Shown: positions 1 through 8,432, numbered from the stretch's first letter. The stretch is 64,000 bases of DNA from Clostridium frigoris (GCF_018861865.1 NZ_JAHLDV010000003.1:97978-161977), one strand, 5' to 3'. Notes: generated by a model not told the origin, from the letters alone. Numbers and translations are program-made.

Positions 1-1
1 T

Positions 2-151
2 AAAATAATCGATGAAGAGCTAGAGCCTGATATAGCAAAACAATATACTTATTATTATGTACCTACTTATTATGTAGATGGCATAAAGGTTCATGAAGGC
101 GTTGCTTCTAAAAATATTATTAATAGGATATTTGAAAAAGCTTTTAAATAA
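2..151 (+). CDS. Thioredoxin/glutaredoxin-like protein, C-terminal part
   Basis: Only the last 49 codons are in the window; the gene begins upstream of base 1. The visible part reads through a VPTYYVDG segment followed by KVHEGVAS and ends in IFEKAFK. This is the cis-proline loop (VPT) and the following beta strand of thioredoxin-fold proteins of the small glutaredoxin-like kind common in clostridia, which usually run to about 90 residues. The N-terminal CxxC redox motif, if present, lies outside the window, so disulfide oxidoreductase activity is inferred from the family, not seen. The stop is TAA and no obvious terminator follows before the convergent gene. Confidence 0.7.
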   Translation, partial: KIIDEELEPDIAKQYTYYYVPTYYVDGIKVHEGVASKNIINRIFEKAFK

Positions 152-220
152 AATAGTTCTTAATAAGTTATCAATACAAACATTAGGAAGAAAGTTTCAT
201 AACTATCTTCTTGATGGTTT

Positions 221-937
221 TTACATTCTATATTTATAAATCTCTATTCTAAAAGTATTTTCTATTTCTTTATAATTCATAATACTTTCAATCTTTATAG
301 TATATAAATCATTTTTTTTTGACATGCTTATAGTGCTTTTTCTTATTTCTGATAATGCTGATCTATAAATGTTTATTTTCCTATTATATCTATCTATACT
401 ATTATTGAAATCATGTCTCTCCTTTTGTATTTTATTTTTTCTTTCATCACATTGTTTTATTTTTATTTTTATAATTAACTCATTAGAATAATTGGTATAA
501 ACTTTTTTATATTCGCTAAAAATTATTTTTTTGATAACTTTAAATTTTTCTCTACTCAAAAAAATTTCAAGTGCTCCATGTAATGCCCTCCCTTGTTGCT
601 TCTCGTCATTTAAAATAGTTTCTAATTTCTTTATATTGAATTTTATTTCTTTAATATTTTTCTTATTAACTATAATTTTATCTCTAAGTTCTATTTTATT
701 TTTTTCATTATTTCTCATTCTAAATTTATTTAAATTTATACTATCAGTGAGTATTTTTTTATTCAATTCTAAAGATTCACTATTGAACTTTTGCATCTTA
801 AATAGTTTGCATATGTCTATTCTAGAATTACTAAAGTTTTCAATTAAATCTTCTAATTTTCCTACATTAGAATCATATAACTGAAATTCTTTTACTATAG
901 AACTAAATATAAAATTATCTTTTGATGTCAAAGTCAT
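221..937 (-). CDS. Lysine-rich coiled-coil protein of unknown function
   Basis: This 238-residue protein begins at an ATG preceded by an AGGGGG ribosome site about 9 bases upstream. I do not recognise a family. It is dominated by K, N, I and E and has long stretches of heptad-like charged/hydrophobic alternation between about residues 60 and 200, which suggests extended coiled coils. No signal peptide, membrane segment or cysteine pair is visible. It stands alone, convergent with the thioredoxin-like gene and divergent from the small peptide gene to its right. Length and composition loosely recall FliJ- or ESCRT-like stalk proteins, but no signature supports such a name. Confidence 0.6.
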   Translation of the reverse strand: MTLTSKDNFIFSSIVKEFQLYDSNVGKLEDLIENFSNSRIDICKLFKMQKFNSESLELNKKILTDSINLNKFRMRNNEKNKIELRDKIIVNKKNIKEIKFNIKKLETILNDEKQQGRALHGALEIFLSREKFKVIKKIIFSEYKKVYTNYSNELIIKIKIKQCDERKNKIQKERHDFNNSIDRYNRKINIYRSALSEIRKSTISMSKKNDLYTIKIESIMNYKEIENTFRIEIYKYRM

Positions 938-1072
938 TATTTAAATCCCCCTTTGAATTATTAATTATTTATTTTTATTTTTTAAAATTGGTGTATACCT
1001 TTCTAATCCTTGGATATACTATTATTGTAGTCGACAAACAAACATTAAACTTATAGTAGGGAGATGTTAGTT

Positions 1073-1144
1073 ATGTTAAATAATAAATTATTTGTAATTT
1101 TACGCGCAAGCAGTATTGCTAGGGCTAAAAACGGTGACTACTAA
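1073..1144 (+). CDS. Possible 23-residue peptide gene
   Basis: A short reading frame encodes a 23-residue peptide beginning MLNNKLFVILRAS and ending ARAKNGDY. An AGGGAG ribosome site (1058-1063) sits 9 bases before the ATG, and a TATACT -10-like box lies at 1015-1020 without a convincing -35. A strong rightward terminator at 1234-1275 would end the same short transcript, and no other rightward gene exists to explain that terminator. The peptide has a hydrophobic N-terminal half and a basic/polar tail, so a signalling peptide, a small membrane peptide or a leader are all possible. I recognise no family; coding status is inferred from the ribosome site and terminator. Confidence 0.4.
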   Translation: MLNNKLFVILRASSIARAKNGDY

Positions 1145-1147
1145 CTA

Positions 1148-1175
1148 ATTCTGTATGAAAATTAAAATACAGAAT
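1148..1175 (+). repeat. Inverted repeat downstream of the peptide frame
   Basis: Perfect 9-bp arms (ATTCTGTAT and ATACAGAAT) at 1148-1156 and 1167-1175 enclose a 10-base loop, starting four bases after the stop of the 23-codon frame. No T-run follows, so it is not a classical terminator; it could protect the 3' end or act as a regulatory structure. Confidence 0.5.
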
Positions 1176-1190
1176 AGTAAATTCATATAT

Positions 1191-1248
1191 TAATATGGAT
1201 TAGTAAAGCCAATGATTATTAATATGGATTAGTAAAGCCAATGATTAT
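1191..1248. repeat. 29-bp perfect tandem duplication
   Basis: The 29-base unit starting TAATATGGATTAG occurs at 1191-1219 and again at 1220-1248 without mismatch. Each copy carries the 5' arm of the terminator stem that follows, so the single 3' arm at 1253-1268 can pair with either copy. Confidence 0.9.
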
Positions 1249-1275
1249 TATAAATAATCATTGGCTTTATTTTTT
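1234..1275 (+). terminator. Rho-independent terminator
   Basis: 16-bp perfect stem, 1234-1249 pairing with 1253-1268, with a 3-base loop, followed on the + strand by a T-rich run (TTTATTTTTTT). The T-run is on the rightward side, so it terminates a rightward transcript, presumably that of the small peptide frame. Confidence 0.85.
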
Positions 1276-1288
1276 TATCCTATATTAT

Positions 1289-2563
1289 TTATCTTGTTGT
1301 TCGCGTATTTTTATGAGGATTTTGACCTTGTGCACTTCTTCCATTTCTCCTAGCATAGCCATTAGAACGAGATTTTCCTGTAGAATTTTTTTTAACATCC
1401 CCCTTAGTAACTATCGCTACAACATTACTTGCAGGATAAGGATGATCCTCTATTACTGGTATTGATTTAGATATAACCTTCTCAATATCCTTAAGAAAGG
1501 GCTTTTCTTCAACATCACAAAACGATAATGCAACTCCACCTAGCCCTGCTCTGCCAGTTCTTCCTATTCTATGAACATAAGTCTCTGGAATATTTGGTAA
1601 ATCAAAATTAATTACATGAGATAACTCATCTACATCTATTCCTCTTGCTGCAATATCGGTCGCAACTAATACTCTTGTTATTCCTTGTTTGAAATTATTT
1701 AAGGCAAGTTGCCTTGCATTCTGCGATTTATTACCGTGAATAGCTTGAGACTCTATTCCTTCATTATTTAAGTCCTTAGTAATTTTATTTGCTCCATGTT
1801 TCGTTCTTGAAAATACTAAAGCAGAAACTATAGATTTATCTTTTAGCAAATGAACAAGCAATGATTTTTTATCTTTTTTATCTACAAAATATACTGCTTG
1901 CTCAATAAGTTCTATAGTTGATGAAACAGGTGTTACTGCTACTTTAACTGGATCCACAAGAATATTATCAACAAGCTTTGAGATTTCATTAGGCATTGTT
2001 GCTGAAAATAACATAGTTTGTCTAATCTTTGGCAATTGTGCTATTATTTTTTTTACATCACGTAAAAAACCCATGTCAAGCATACGGTCTGCCTCATCAA
2101 GTACAAACATCTCAACATGATGTATGTTTATGAATTTCTGCTGCATAAGATCAAGTAATCTACCAGTTGTTGCAATTAAAATATCTACTCCACCTTTTAA
2201 AGCATCAGTTTGTTTTTTTTGTGATACTCCTCCAAAAATAACAGTACTAGTAAGATTCATGTATTTACCATACGATTCGAAACTTTCTCCAATTTGAATT
2301 GCAAGTTCTCTCGTAGGTGCAAGTATTAAAGCCTTAATATTTTTAGGTCCTTTTATAACCTTTTGTTTTCCACAAAGAGTTTGTAGTATAGGAATAGCAA
2401 ATGCTGCAGTCTTTCCAGTACCTGTTTGTGCACATCCTAGAAAATCTTTACCTTCTAATATGCTAGGAATTGAGGCCTCTTGTATAGGCGTAGGTTCCTC
2501 ATATCCCTCATCTTTTAATGCTTTTTTTATTGGTGTAATGAGATTTAAATCTTCAAATAACAT
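1289..2563 (-). CDS. DEAD-box ATP-dependent RNA helicase, RhlE-like
   Basis: The 424-residue protein unwinds RNA duplexes with ATP and probably acts in ribosome assembly or mRNA decay. All helicase motifs are visible in order: the Q motif near EEPTPIQ, motif [24 protein letters not shown], then in the second RecA domain RGIDV and HRIGRTGR. The basic tail after residue 385 (rich in R, N, G) is typical of RhlE/CshA-type proteins and helps bind RNA. The start is an ATG with an AAAGGAG site. The gene is monocistronic with a long upstream region (2564-3012), as often seen for cold-induced helicases. The exact subfamily name (rhlE, cshA) cannot be fixed without a tree. Confidence 0.95.
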   Translation of the reverse strand: MLFEDLNLITPIKKALKDEGYEEPTPIQEASIPSILEGKDFLGCAQTGTGKTAAFAIPILQTLCGKQKVIKGPKNIKALILAPTRELAIQIGESFESYGKYMNLTSTVIFGGVSQKKQTDALKGGVDILIATTGRLLDLMQQKFINIHHVEMFVLDEADRMLDMGFLRDVKKIIAQLPKIRQTMLFSATMPNEISKLVDNILVDPVKVAVTPVSSTIELIEQAVYFVDKKDKKSLLVHLLKDKSIVSALVFSRTKHGANKITKDLNNEGIESQAIHGNKSQNARQLALNNFKQGITRVLVATDIAARGIDVDELSHVINFDLPNIPETYVHRIGRTGRAGLGGVALSFCDVEEKPFLKDIEKVISKSIPVIEDHPYPASNVVAIVTKGDVKKNSTGKSRSNGYARRNGRSAQGQNPHKNTRTTR

Positions 2564-3012
2564 TTTTTCTCCTTTGGAAGTGGCTGTCTTTAACTTTAAA
2601 TGTCACAAATCATTAATATCCTGTTATGAATCTTCTTGAAAATTGGAAACAACAACTTTCTTCCATGATTATATTGCATCTAAGAAACCACCCTTTATTA
2701 GTGATATGAGTATATTTAGGCTGATTAATCTTCATTTAACTTTGACTTTATAGGTCTTTTATATATAAATAAATATGTTTCTCTTTTATCAACTTCAATT
2801 TTTCAATTTAAATGTTCGTAACACTCATATTTTTTAATTATAACATATTTCTAGTCTTCTAGCTATTATTCTGATTTTTACAACCCTATAATAAAGAATC
2901 TAATAAGTTTTTAATTTTTTTTTCATATACTTAATTTTAAGCGAATATTAATTGCGAATTACCATAAACTACAGCTATAAAATATATTTTATTTACAAAA
3001 GGAGACATTTTT
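2564..3012. other. Intergenic region between divergent helicase and dehydrogenase genes
   Basis: 449 bases between two divergent genes, so it must hold both promoters and the two leaders. It is very AT-rich. The only elements I can support are the two ribosome sites: AAAGGAG before the helicase ATG and AAAGGAG before the dehydrogenase ATG. I see no open frame with a ribosome site and no strong hairpin. Confidence 0.5.
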
Positions 3013-3882
3013 ATGAATGAAAGCTTTAGTTTCCCCATTAACATACCTAAGCAACACCAAGACCAACAACCAGGTTTTGAAGTACTAATGAACCCAAAAC
3101 CTATTTTTGAGGATCCAAATTGCATAGGTTCTGGAAAGTTACTCAATAAAGTTACCCTAATCACAGGTGGAGATAGTGGAATAGGTAGAGCAGTTGCTCT
3201 TGCATATGCAAGAGAAGGATCTGATATAGCAATAGTATATCTTAATGAACATGAAGATGCGACAGAGACTAAAAGGCTTATTTGCGCAAAGGGTAGACGG
3301 TGTATATTGATTGCGGGAGATATTGGCGACGATACTTTCTGCGTAAATGCTGTCAACAAAACAATAAAGGAATTAAGTAAAATAGATATTCTTATAAATA
3401 ATGCTGGAGAACAGCATCCTCAAAACAGTATTGAAGATATTACAAAAAAGCAACTAGAAAGAACTTTTAAAACCAATATTTTTGGAATGTTTTATATGGT
3501 TAAATCAGTATTACCATATTTAAAGGATGGCGCCACAATTATAAATACATCCTCAGTCACTGCTTACAAAGGACATAAATCTTTAATTGATTACTCATCA
3601 ACTAAAGGCGCAATAGTTACATTTACTCGTTCTCTCGCTCTTTCCCTAGCAAGTAGAAAAATACGAGTGAATGCAGTAGCTCCAGGCCCTATATGGACAC
3701 CACTTATACCTTCTTCTTTCAGTGAAAGTGAGGTTAGTGAATTTGGAAGTAATACTCCTATGGGAAGACCTGGCCAGCCAGTTGAGCTTGCCGAAACCTA
3801 TGTGTTCTTAGCATCAAATGGTGCCTCATATATAAGTGGCGAGACTATTCATGTTAATGGTTGTACTGTTATCAATGGATAA
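3013..3882 (+). CDS. Short-chain dehydrogenase/reductase (SDR) family oxidoreductase
   Basis: 289 residues, a classical NAD(P)-dependent SDR with an N-terminal extension of about 45 residues, like the YhxC/YghA/general-stress group. The Rossmann glycine motif is TGGDSGIG (about residues 51-58), followed by NNAG, the catalytic Ser in NTSSVTAYKG, and the YSSTKGA Tyr-Lys pair; PGPIWTPL follows as expected. The substrate cannot be told from sequence; relatives act on aldehydes, sugars or steroids and are often stress-induced. An AAAGGAG site precedes the ATG. It is monocistronic, divergent from the helicase, and followed by a palindromic hairpin. Confidence 0.93.
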   Translation: MNESFSFPINIPKQHQDQQPGFEVLMNPKPIFEDPNCIGSGKLLNKVTLITGGDSGIGRAVALAYAREGSDIAIVYLNEHEDATETKRLICAKGRRCILIAGDIGDDTFCVNAVNKTIKELSKIDILINNAGEQHPQNSIEDITKKQLERTFKTNIFGMFYMVKSVLPYLKDGATIINTSSVTAYKGHKSLIDYSSTKGAIVTFTRSLALSLASRKIRVNAVAPGPIWTPLIPSSFSESEVSEFGSNTPMGRPGQPVELAETYVFLASNGASYISGETIHVNGCTVING

Positions 3883-4217
3883 TACAACCTACTAAGCAAT
3901 TAGCATATTTGATATCATTTTTGTCCTCAAAAAAGGTTTTAACAAAGTAAAAAATAAGCAAATAGGCAGCAATGCATTGCTGCCTATTACTATTAAATAT
4001 GTTATTTGAATTTTTTTCCTTAATCATTTACTTATTACATATAGAACTATAGACATATTTCTTTATATTTTGGAAAATTCATATATATTTTATTAATATA
4101 TCCACACATATAATAATTGTTCATAGGCAACTATATATAGCAAAAGCATTATTAAAAGTAATTTAATTTTTATAAATTTGTAATATTAAGAATACTTATA
4201 AGGAGGAAAATTTTATC
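3883..4217. other. Intergenic region upstream of the M15 peptidase
   Basis: 335 bases holding the palindrome at 3961-3988 and an AT-rich stretch that should contain the promoter of the peptidase-amidase operon. An AAGGAGG ribosome site precedes 4218. I see no additional coding frame. Confidence 0.4.
3961..3988. terminator. Perfect 28-bp palindrome, probable terminator of the SDR gene
   Basis: The 14-base arm AATAGGCAGCAATG is followed directly by its exact complement. In an RNA hairpin the central bases would form the loop. It lies 79 bases after the SDR stop. The + strand has no immediate T-run, while on the - strand the stem is followed by a T-rich run, so its direction is ambiguous. Confidence 0.55.
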
Positions 4218-5153
4218 ATGAGAAAAATGTTTATTGTTACGCTTATTGTAAGTTTGCTTCTGAATACAGAAAACATAACACTAGCTTTGGCTACAACTGA
4301 TACAAACAAACAAGAGAAAAACAATATATATAATGTAACAATGAAACAAGATATTTTATGTTTAATGATGGCATATCCTGAATATATTAAAAATATAGAA
4401 GAAAATAACGGATATGTATATCTAATTATGAAATCAGGTAAAAAACTATGCTACGATGACAAAAAAGTAAAAACTATTCAAGAAAAGCTTATAAACCCAG
4501 ACCTGCAAGATACTTTAGAGCAAATTTATCCCTTATCTCCTACTAAGGAAATCATGATATCAGATTTTGATCCAGGACGTTATAGATCTTATGGATTACT
4601 ACATGAAGTCTATGGTGAATCAAAAGAAATCATAGAAAACAATCTCACAAAAGTTAATATTATTTATAATAATTATCAATTTAATAAGAAAAATAAAGCA
4701 TCTAATTCACTAAAAACAGTTATGGAAGAAATAAACCCTATATTAAAAATGGATCAAAATTTGAGAAACTGTCTTTTGCCTTGCAGTGGTACTTTTAACT
4801 ATCGAGTAATTTCAGGTACTAGTAGATTAAGTCCACATTCTTTCGGAATTGCTATTGATCTTGCCAGTGACAAAAGAGACTATTGGAAATGGGCTACCAA
4901 AGATGCTGGTGAAAAAAGATTAATGTCATACTCCTCTGAACTTGTAAAAATATTTGAAAAAAACAATTTTGTTTGGGGAGGCAAATGGTCTCACTTTGAT
5001 ATTTTACATTTTGAGTATAGACCTGAAATTATTCTAAAAGCTCGCTATTTCTCAAATAATAAAGTTCTAAAAAAAGCATGGTATGAAGGCTCTCCGATAC
5101 AAGAAACAGCTACAAAAAATGCAATAGATGAAATCGATTCATTAATAAAATAA
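4218..5153 (+). CDS. Secreted M15-family metallopeptidase (VanY / L,D- or D,D-carboxypeptidase-like)
   Basis: 311 residues with an N-terminal signal peptide or anchor (hydrophobic stretch about residues 4-26). The C-terminal domain carries the M15 zinc site: SPHSFGIAIDLA (His about 207, Asp about 214) and ILHFEYRPE (His about 264). This layout matches the M15 peptidoglycan peptidases related to VanY and L-alanyl-D-glutamate endopeptidases, which cut stem peptides in the cell wall. Residues about 30-150 are not recognised. The start is supported by an AAGGAGG site. Only 15 bases separate it from the amidase-like gene downstream, so the two form one operon for wall processing. Confidence 0.88.
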   Translation: MRKMFIVTLIVSLLLNTENITLALATTDTNKQEKNNIYNVTMKQDILCLMMAYPEYIKNIEENNGYVYLIMKSGKKLCYDDKKVKTIQEKLINPDLQDTLEQIYPLSPTKEIMISDFDPGRYRSYGLLHEVYGESKEIIENNLTKVNIIYNNYQFNKKNKASNSLKTVMEEINPILKMDQNLRNCLLPCSGTFNYRVISGTSRLSPHSFGIAIDLASDKRDYWKWATKDAGEKRLMSYSSELVKIFEKNNFVWGGKWSHFDILHFEYRPEIILKARYFSNNKVLKKAWYEGSPIQETATKNAIDEIDSLIK

Positions 5154-5168
5154 TAGGAGTATAATATT

Positions 5169-6284
5169 ATGAATTTACGTAAAATTGAAAAGTCACAATT
5201 ATTCAAACTTAAATTATTTATATTTGTTATCCTTCTTTTATCAATGCACGTTTATAATGGTAATTATGCAAATGCTATTACTGATGAATCCAAAAAAGAA
5301 GTAACAACTTATATAACCCAAATTTTTAAAAACAGAAACAAAGCAATATTAAATGGAGATTTAGAACTAATACAATCATTTTATAATATGGACACAAAAT
5401 ATGGGACCTGGGCATATGAATATGAAAAGAAAAAAATGGATTACATTAATAATTGGGCCGAAAAACAAGGAATTAAATTTACGGATATTGTTCCAACTTT
5501 AATTATAAAAAGAATTAGAGAGAACAATGGTAATTTTTCAATATATTTATTGTGCTCTACTGAATACAAATATATATACATGGATCAACCAAAACTAGAA
5601 AACACATCAAAAATCGGAACATACCACAACTTGCAACTTGTGAGTAAAGATGGTTCTTGGGTTATCTCTAAAGAATGGTATAAAGATCCTTTCGCAAATT
5701 CTTTAGACCTAAATAATATAAAAGCAGATTCCATAAAAAAATATATATTACTTCAAAAACCAAGAGATTTAAAATTTATAGACCAAAGACGAATAAATGC
5801 TGTAACTTACGCAGATAAATATTGTGGTGCTGCTAGTGATGGTTTGTATAAATACAAATATAACACTATTTATCGTGACTATAATCCTCAAGGTGGAGAT
5901 TGTGCAAATTTTGCATCACAAATTCTTTTTGAAGGTGGAAAATTTAGAAAAAATTCCACATGGAATTCAGATAAAAACGGAGCAACAAAAGCTTGGCTTA
6001 ATGCTGATAGCTTTAAAAGATATATGATATATAGCGGGAGAGGCTCAGTAATTGCCTATGGAAGTTATGACAAAGTGTATAAAGCTAGTTATAAATTGCT
6101 TCCAGGAGATATTGTTGCTTATGAAAAGAAAAACGATATTACTCATATTTCTGTTGTTACAGGGGCTGATTCAAGAGGGTACTCTCTAGTTAGTTGTCAT
6201 AATTCTGATAGAAGTAAAGTGCCTTGGGACCTTGGATGGAGTGATAAAAATATTAGATTTTGGTTAATTAGTGTTCATTTTTAA
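5169..6284 (+). CDS. Secreted putative amidase (Amidase_6 domain)
   Basis: 371 residues with an N-terminal hydrophobic export segment (about residues 14-36). The last 160 residues match the putative amidase domain family: YNPQGGDCANFASQ with the likely catalytic Cys at about 245, and a following His in DITHISVVTG. These cysteine hydrolases have an NlpC/P60-like fold and are inferred to act on peptidoglycan or other amides outside the cell. The N-terminal half (about residues 40-190) resembles a secreted ligand-binding region but is not identified. The gene directly follows the M15 peptidase and probably shares its transcript. The start has a TAGGAG site. Confidence 0.85.
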   Translation: MNLRKIEKSQLFKLKLFIFVILLLSMHVYNGNYANAITDESKKEVTTYITQIFKNRNKAILNGDLELIQSFYNMDTKYGTWAYEYEKKKMDYINNWAEKQGIKFTDIVPTLIIKRIRENNGNFSIYLLCSTEYKYIYMDQPKLENTSKIGTYHNLQLVSKDGSWVISKEWYKDPFANSLDLNNIKADSIKKYILLQKPRDLKFIDQRRINAVTYADKYCGAASDGLYKYKYNTIYRDYNPQGGDCANFASQILFEGGKFRKNSTWNSDKNGATKAWLNADSFKRYMIYSGRGSVIAYGSYDKVYKASYKLLPGDIVAYEKKNDITHISVVTGADSRGYSLVSCHNSDRSKVPWDLGWSDKNIRFWLISVHF

Positions 6285-6327
6285 TAAAATATATTTAAGC
6301 AATAACTTATAAGGAGGTGAGTTTTAT

Positions 6328-6627
6328 ATGAAAACAGAAGAACAAATCAAATCAGAAGTAACAAGACAAGTTATAGATAATATGAAAACATCCTTAAATG
6401 ATGAATTAACTGAGGTTGAAAAAGAATTTGAAGAGACTTATAAAAGTAAACTTGAGCAAGAAATACAATATACTTTAGAACTCTCAGAGACTGGTCTCGC
6501 ACATAATTCAACTAAAACAATAAAAGTAGAAAACAAAAAGCTGCTACAACAATTAGATAATATAAGGAGTGATAAAATTAAAGTTGAGAACAAAATAAAA
6601 ACTTTAAATGAATTTGAGAATATATAA
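6328..6627 (+). CDS. Small coiled-coil protein of unknown function
   Basis: 99 residues, very rich in E, K, L and N with heptad-like spacing through almost the whole length, so a helical coiled coil is likely. It has no cysteine and no export signal. A near-perfect AAGGAGGTGA ribosome site precedes the ATG, which argues for strong translation. It lies 43 bases after the amidase gene and before a strong terminator, so it is probably the last gene of the peptidase-amidase transcript. I do not recognise a family. Confidence 0.65.
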   Translation: MKTEEQIKSEVTRQVIDNMKTSLNDELTEVEKEFEETYKSKLEQEIQYTLELSETGLAHNSTKTIKVENKKLLQQLDNIRSDKIKVENKIKTLNEFENI

Positions 6628-6655
6628 TTTTAATTGTATTTTAGATTTAATTACG

Positions 6656-6692
6656 CATAAGCCTATAAGGTTTATAGGCTTATGTGTTTTTT
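6656..6692 (+). terminator. Rho-independent terminator
   Basis: 13-bp perfect stem, CATAAGCCTATAA at 6656-6668 pairing with 6672-6684, loop GGT, followed by TGTTTTTT. It closes the 4218-6627 operon. Confidence 0.9.
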
Positions 6693-6901
6693 CACCAAAT
6701 TGAAGTATAAAAACTGTATTAGTTGTAATACTCTCGTTAGTAAAAAATTATTTATAAATTCTGAATTTACTACTAAATTATAAATATTCCTTTGCTACGC
6801 CAGTTGACTTATGCTTTTTAATATAGTATTATTTATTTTAGTAAATAAATTATATTATGATATATTTATATTTTATAATTGATAAGGAGAATTAACTTAC
6901 C

Positions 6902-7348
6902 ATGAATATTTCTACTAAAGGAAGATACGGTTTAAGAGCAATGGTAGATATAGCTGTGCATTCATTTGGTGACTATATACCATTAAAAATTATCGCTGAA
7001 AGACAATCAATTTCTGAAAATTATTTAGAACAAGTTTTTTCAATACTTAGAAAAGCTAAACTAGTGAAAAGCGCACGAGGATCACAAGGTGGTTATACTC
7101 TTTCAAATGAAGCATCAAAAATCACAGTAGGTGAGGTTTTAAGAATCCTTGAAGGTGACTTAAATATCGCAGGTGATGATGATGGAGATGCAGGTCTTGA
7201 TAATAACATTAAAGTTTGTATAGACACTATAGTATGGCAAGAAGTTAATAAGCAAATTAATAAAGTTATGGATTCTGTAACTTTACAGGATCTAGTAGAA
7301 AAATATAATAGTCTAAACGCAGAGTATACCTTAGACTTTATAATATAA
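6902..7348 (+). CDS. Rrf2-family transcriptional regulator
   Basis: 148 residues. The N-terminal winged helix starts MNISTKGRYGLRAMVDIA and contains the recognition region ISENYLEQ and the wing SARGSQGGY, all typical of Rrf2/IscR/CymR proteins. The loop that holds three cysteines in the Fe-S-binding members reads NIAGDDDGDAG here, and only one cysteine remains (in KVCIDT). It therefore probably does not bind a [2Fe-2S] cluster by the IscR three-cysteine scheme and may be closer to CymR-like members. An AAGGAG site precedes the ATG. It is monocistronic with a downstream hairpin. Its target is not evident from the neighbours. Confidence 0.92.
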   Translation: MNISTKGRYGLRAMVDIAVHSFGDYIPLKIIAERQSISENYLEQVFSILRKAKLVKSARGSQGGYTLSNEASKITVGEVLRILEGDLNIAGDDDGDAGLDNNIKVCIDTIVWQEVNKQINKVMDSVTLQDLVEKYNSLNAEYTLDFII

Positions 7349-7350
7349 AT

Positions 7351-7393
7351 AAGGAATAATAGTACCTTTATTACACAAGTGCTATTATTCTTT
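7351..7393. terminator. Bidirectional terminator between convergent genes
   Basis: Arms at 7351-7365 and 7379-7393 pair (AATAATAGTAC with GTGCTATTATT, one G-U), followed by a short TTTATTTA on the + side. It lies between the Rrf2 gene and the convergent small gene and overlaps the latter's stop. Confidence 0.7.
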
Positions 7394-7612
7394 ATTTATG
7401 TCTATGAACATTTCCCAATTTATCTCTACTTCAAAAAACTCTTGATCAATTGTTACTATACATCGATGTTGTGGTGAAATATTTTTTAGACCTTCTTCTA
7501 TTTGCTTAAGAATAATGTTATTATACTCTTCGCTATAATAACATCTATCTACCACCACATCATAAATTAATGTTTTTTCTCGAACATCTCCTATTACTCT
7601 AAAATCATGCAT
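7385..7612 (-). CDS. Stand-alone C-terminal domain of a cation-diffusion-facilitator transporter
   Basis: 75 residues starting MHDFRVIGD and containing LIYDVVV, then a helix, then CIVTIDQEFFE. This matches the cytoplasmic dimerisation domain at the C terminus of CDF (ZitB/FieF-type) metal exporters, where the pattern HDFRV...DVVV...ITID is characteristic. There is no membrane domain upstream in any frame. It has an AGGGAG site 12 bases before the ATG, rather far. It may be a relic of a deleted transporter or a free-standing metal-binding or regulatory domain. The family match is my reading of the motif pattern, not a database result. Confidence 0.6.
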   Translation of the reverse strand: MHDFRVIGDVREKTLIYDVVVDRCYYSEEYNNIILKQIEEGLKNISPQHRCIVTIDQEFFEVEINWEMFIDINKE

Positions 7613-7744
7613 GTAATGACACCACTCCCTTATTCAATATTTTATATCTATCCTATTTAATTAAAACTACCACTATTATTATGCAGTTATAGAGCTTAGT
7701 GATTTTTTATTTTGCTAATTATATTAGTTCTTAAATTTAGACAT

Positions 7745-7796
7745 GATTAAATGTTTAATCACCTTATAAGGTTGCATTTCATATATTGAAATGCAA
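7745..7796 (+). promoter_or_regulatory. Two consecutive hairpins in the ytaF leader
   Basis: GATTAAA-TG-TTTAATC at 7745-7760 and TTGCATTTCA / TGAAATGCAA at 7772-7781 and 7787-7796, both perfect. The second ends about 10 bases before the ribosome site of ytaF. They could act as a terminator/anti-terminator pair or control translation; I cannot match them to a known riboswitch class. Confidence 0.4.
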
Positions 7797-7817
7797 ATGA
7801 TAAAAAGGGAGAACTAT

Positions 7818-8432
7818 ATGGATTTAATTTTATCTGCATTATCATTTAGCTTATCATCTAACCTAGATAACGTAGTTATAGGAATTGCTTATGGAATAAA
7901 AAAGGTAAGAATAGGGATAATTGCAAATCTCATAATAGCAATTGTCACATCTACAGCAACATTTTTATCTATGTTAATTGGGGCTTATATATCGAATTTT
8001 TTACCTCGCACTGCATCTAATGGATTAGGTGCTATTGTTATTATTATTTTGGGATTGTATTTTGTATCCCAAAGCATAATAAAACTTCTTAATAATACTA
8101 AGTCAAAGGAACTTGCTTTAAAAGATATTACTGATATGATAGAGTATGCTGAAAAGTCAGATTTAGATAATTCTGGTGACATAAGTAATAAAGAAGCACT
8201 CATTATAGCATCTGGACTAACCTTTAACAATTTAGGGACAGGGATTGCCGCAAGCATAACAGGGGTTAGTATCCAGTTTACAGTTATATCAACATTTATA
8301 TTAAGTTTTCTTGCAATTAAATTTGGTGAAGCTGCAGGTAATCATATCTTGGGTAAAATTTTAGGTAAATTTGCCCCATTATTTTCAGGTATATTGCTAA
8401 TAATACTTGGTATTATTGAATTTATTAATTAA
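7818..8432 (+). CDS. ytaF: Sporulation membrane protein YtaF (MntP-like LysE superfamily)
   Basis: About 204 residues from the ATG at 7818, chosen because AGGGAG lies 6 bases upstream; an earlier frame extension lacks a ribosome site. Six hydrophobic segments are visible, with the characteristic N-terminal half SFSLSSNLDNVVIGIAYG and the repeat-related NNLGTGIAASITG in the second half, the two inverted halves of the MntP/YtaF fold. A hydrophilic loop around residues 90-130 separates them. The family is related to manganese exporters; YtaF in Bacillus is linked to sporulation, but its substrate is unknown. It is monocistronic. Confidence 0.85.
   Translation: MDLILSALSFSLSSNLDNVVIGIAYGIKKVRIGIIANLIIAIVTSTATFLSMLIGAYISNFLPRTASNGLGAIVIIILGLYFVSQSIIKLLNNTKSKELALKDITDMIEYAEKSDLDNSGDISNKEALIIASGLTFNNLGTGIAASITGVSIQFTVISTFILSFLAIKFGEAAGNHILGKILGKFAPLFSGILLIILGIIEFIN

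Noticed and set aside
531..884. Long open frame opposite the coiled-coil gene
   Set aside because: It is the complement of an A/K-rich coding sequence, giving an artificial F/L/S-rich protein; no ribosome site.
2937..3359. Leftward open frame overlapping the SDR gene
   Set aside because: Shadow of the SDR gene, which has all family motifs and a ribosome site.
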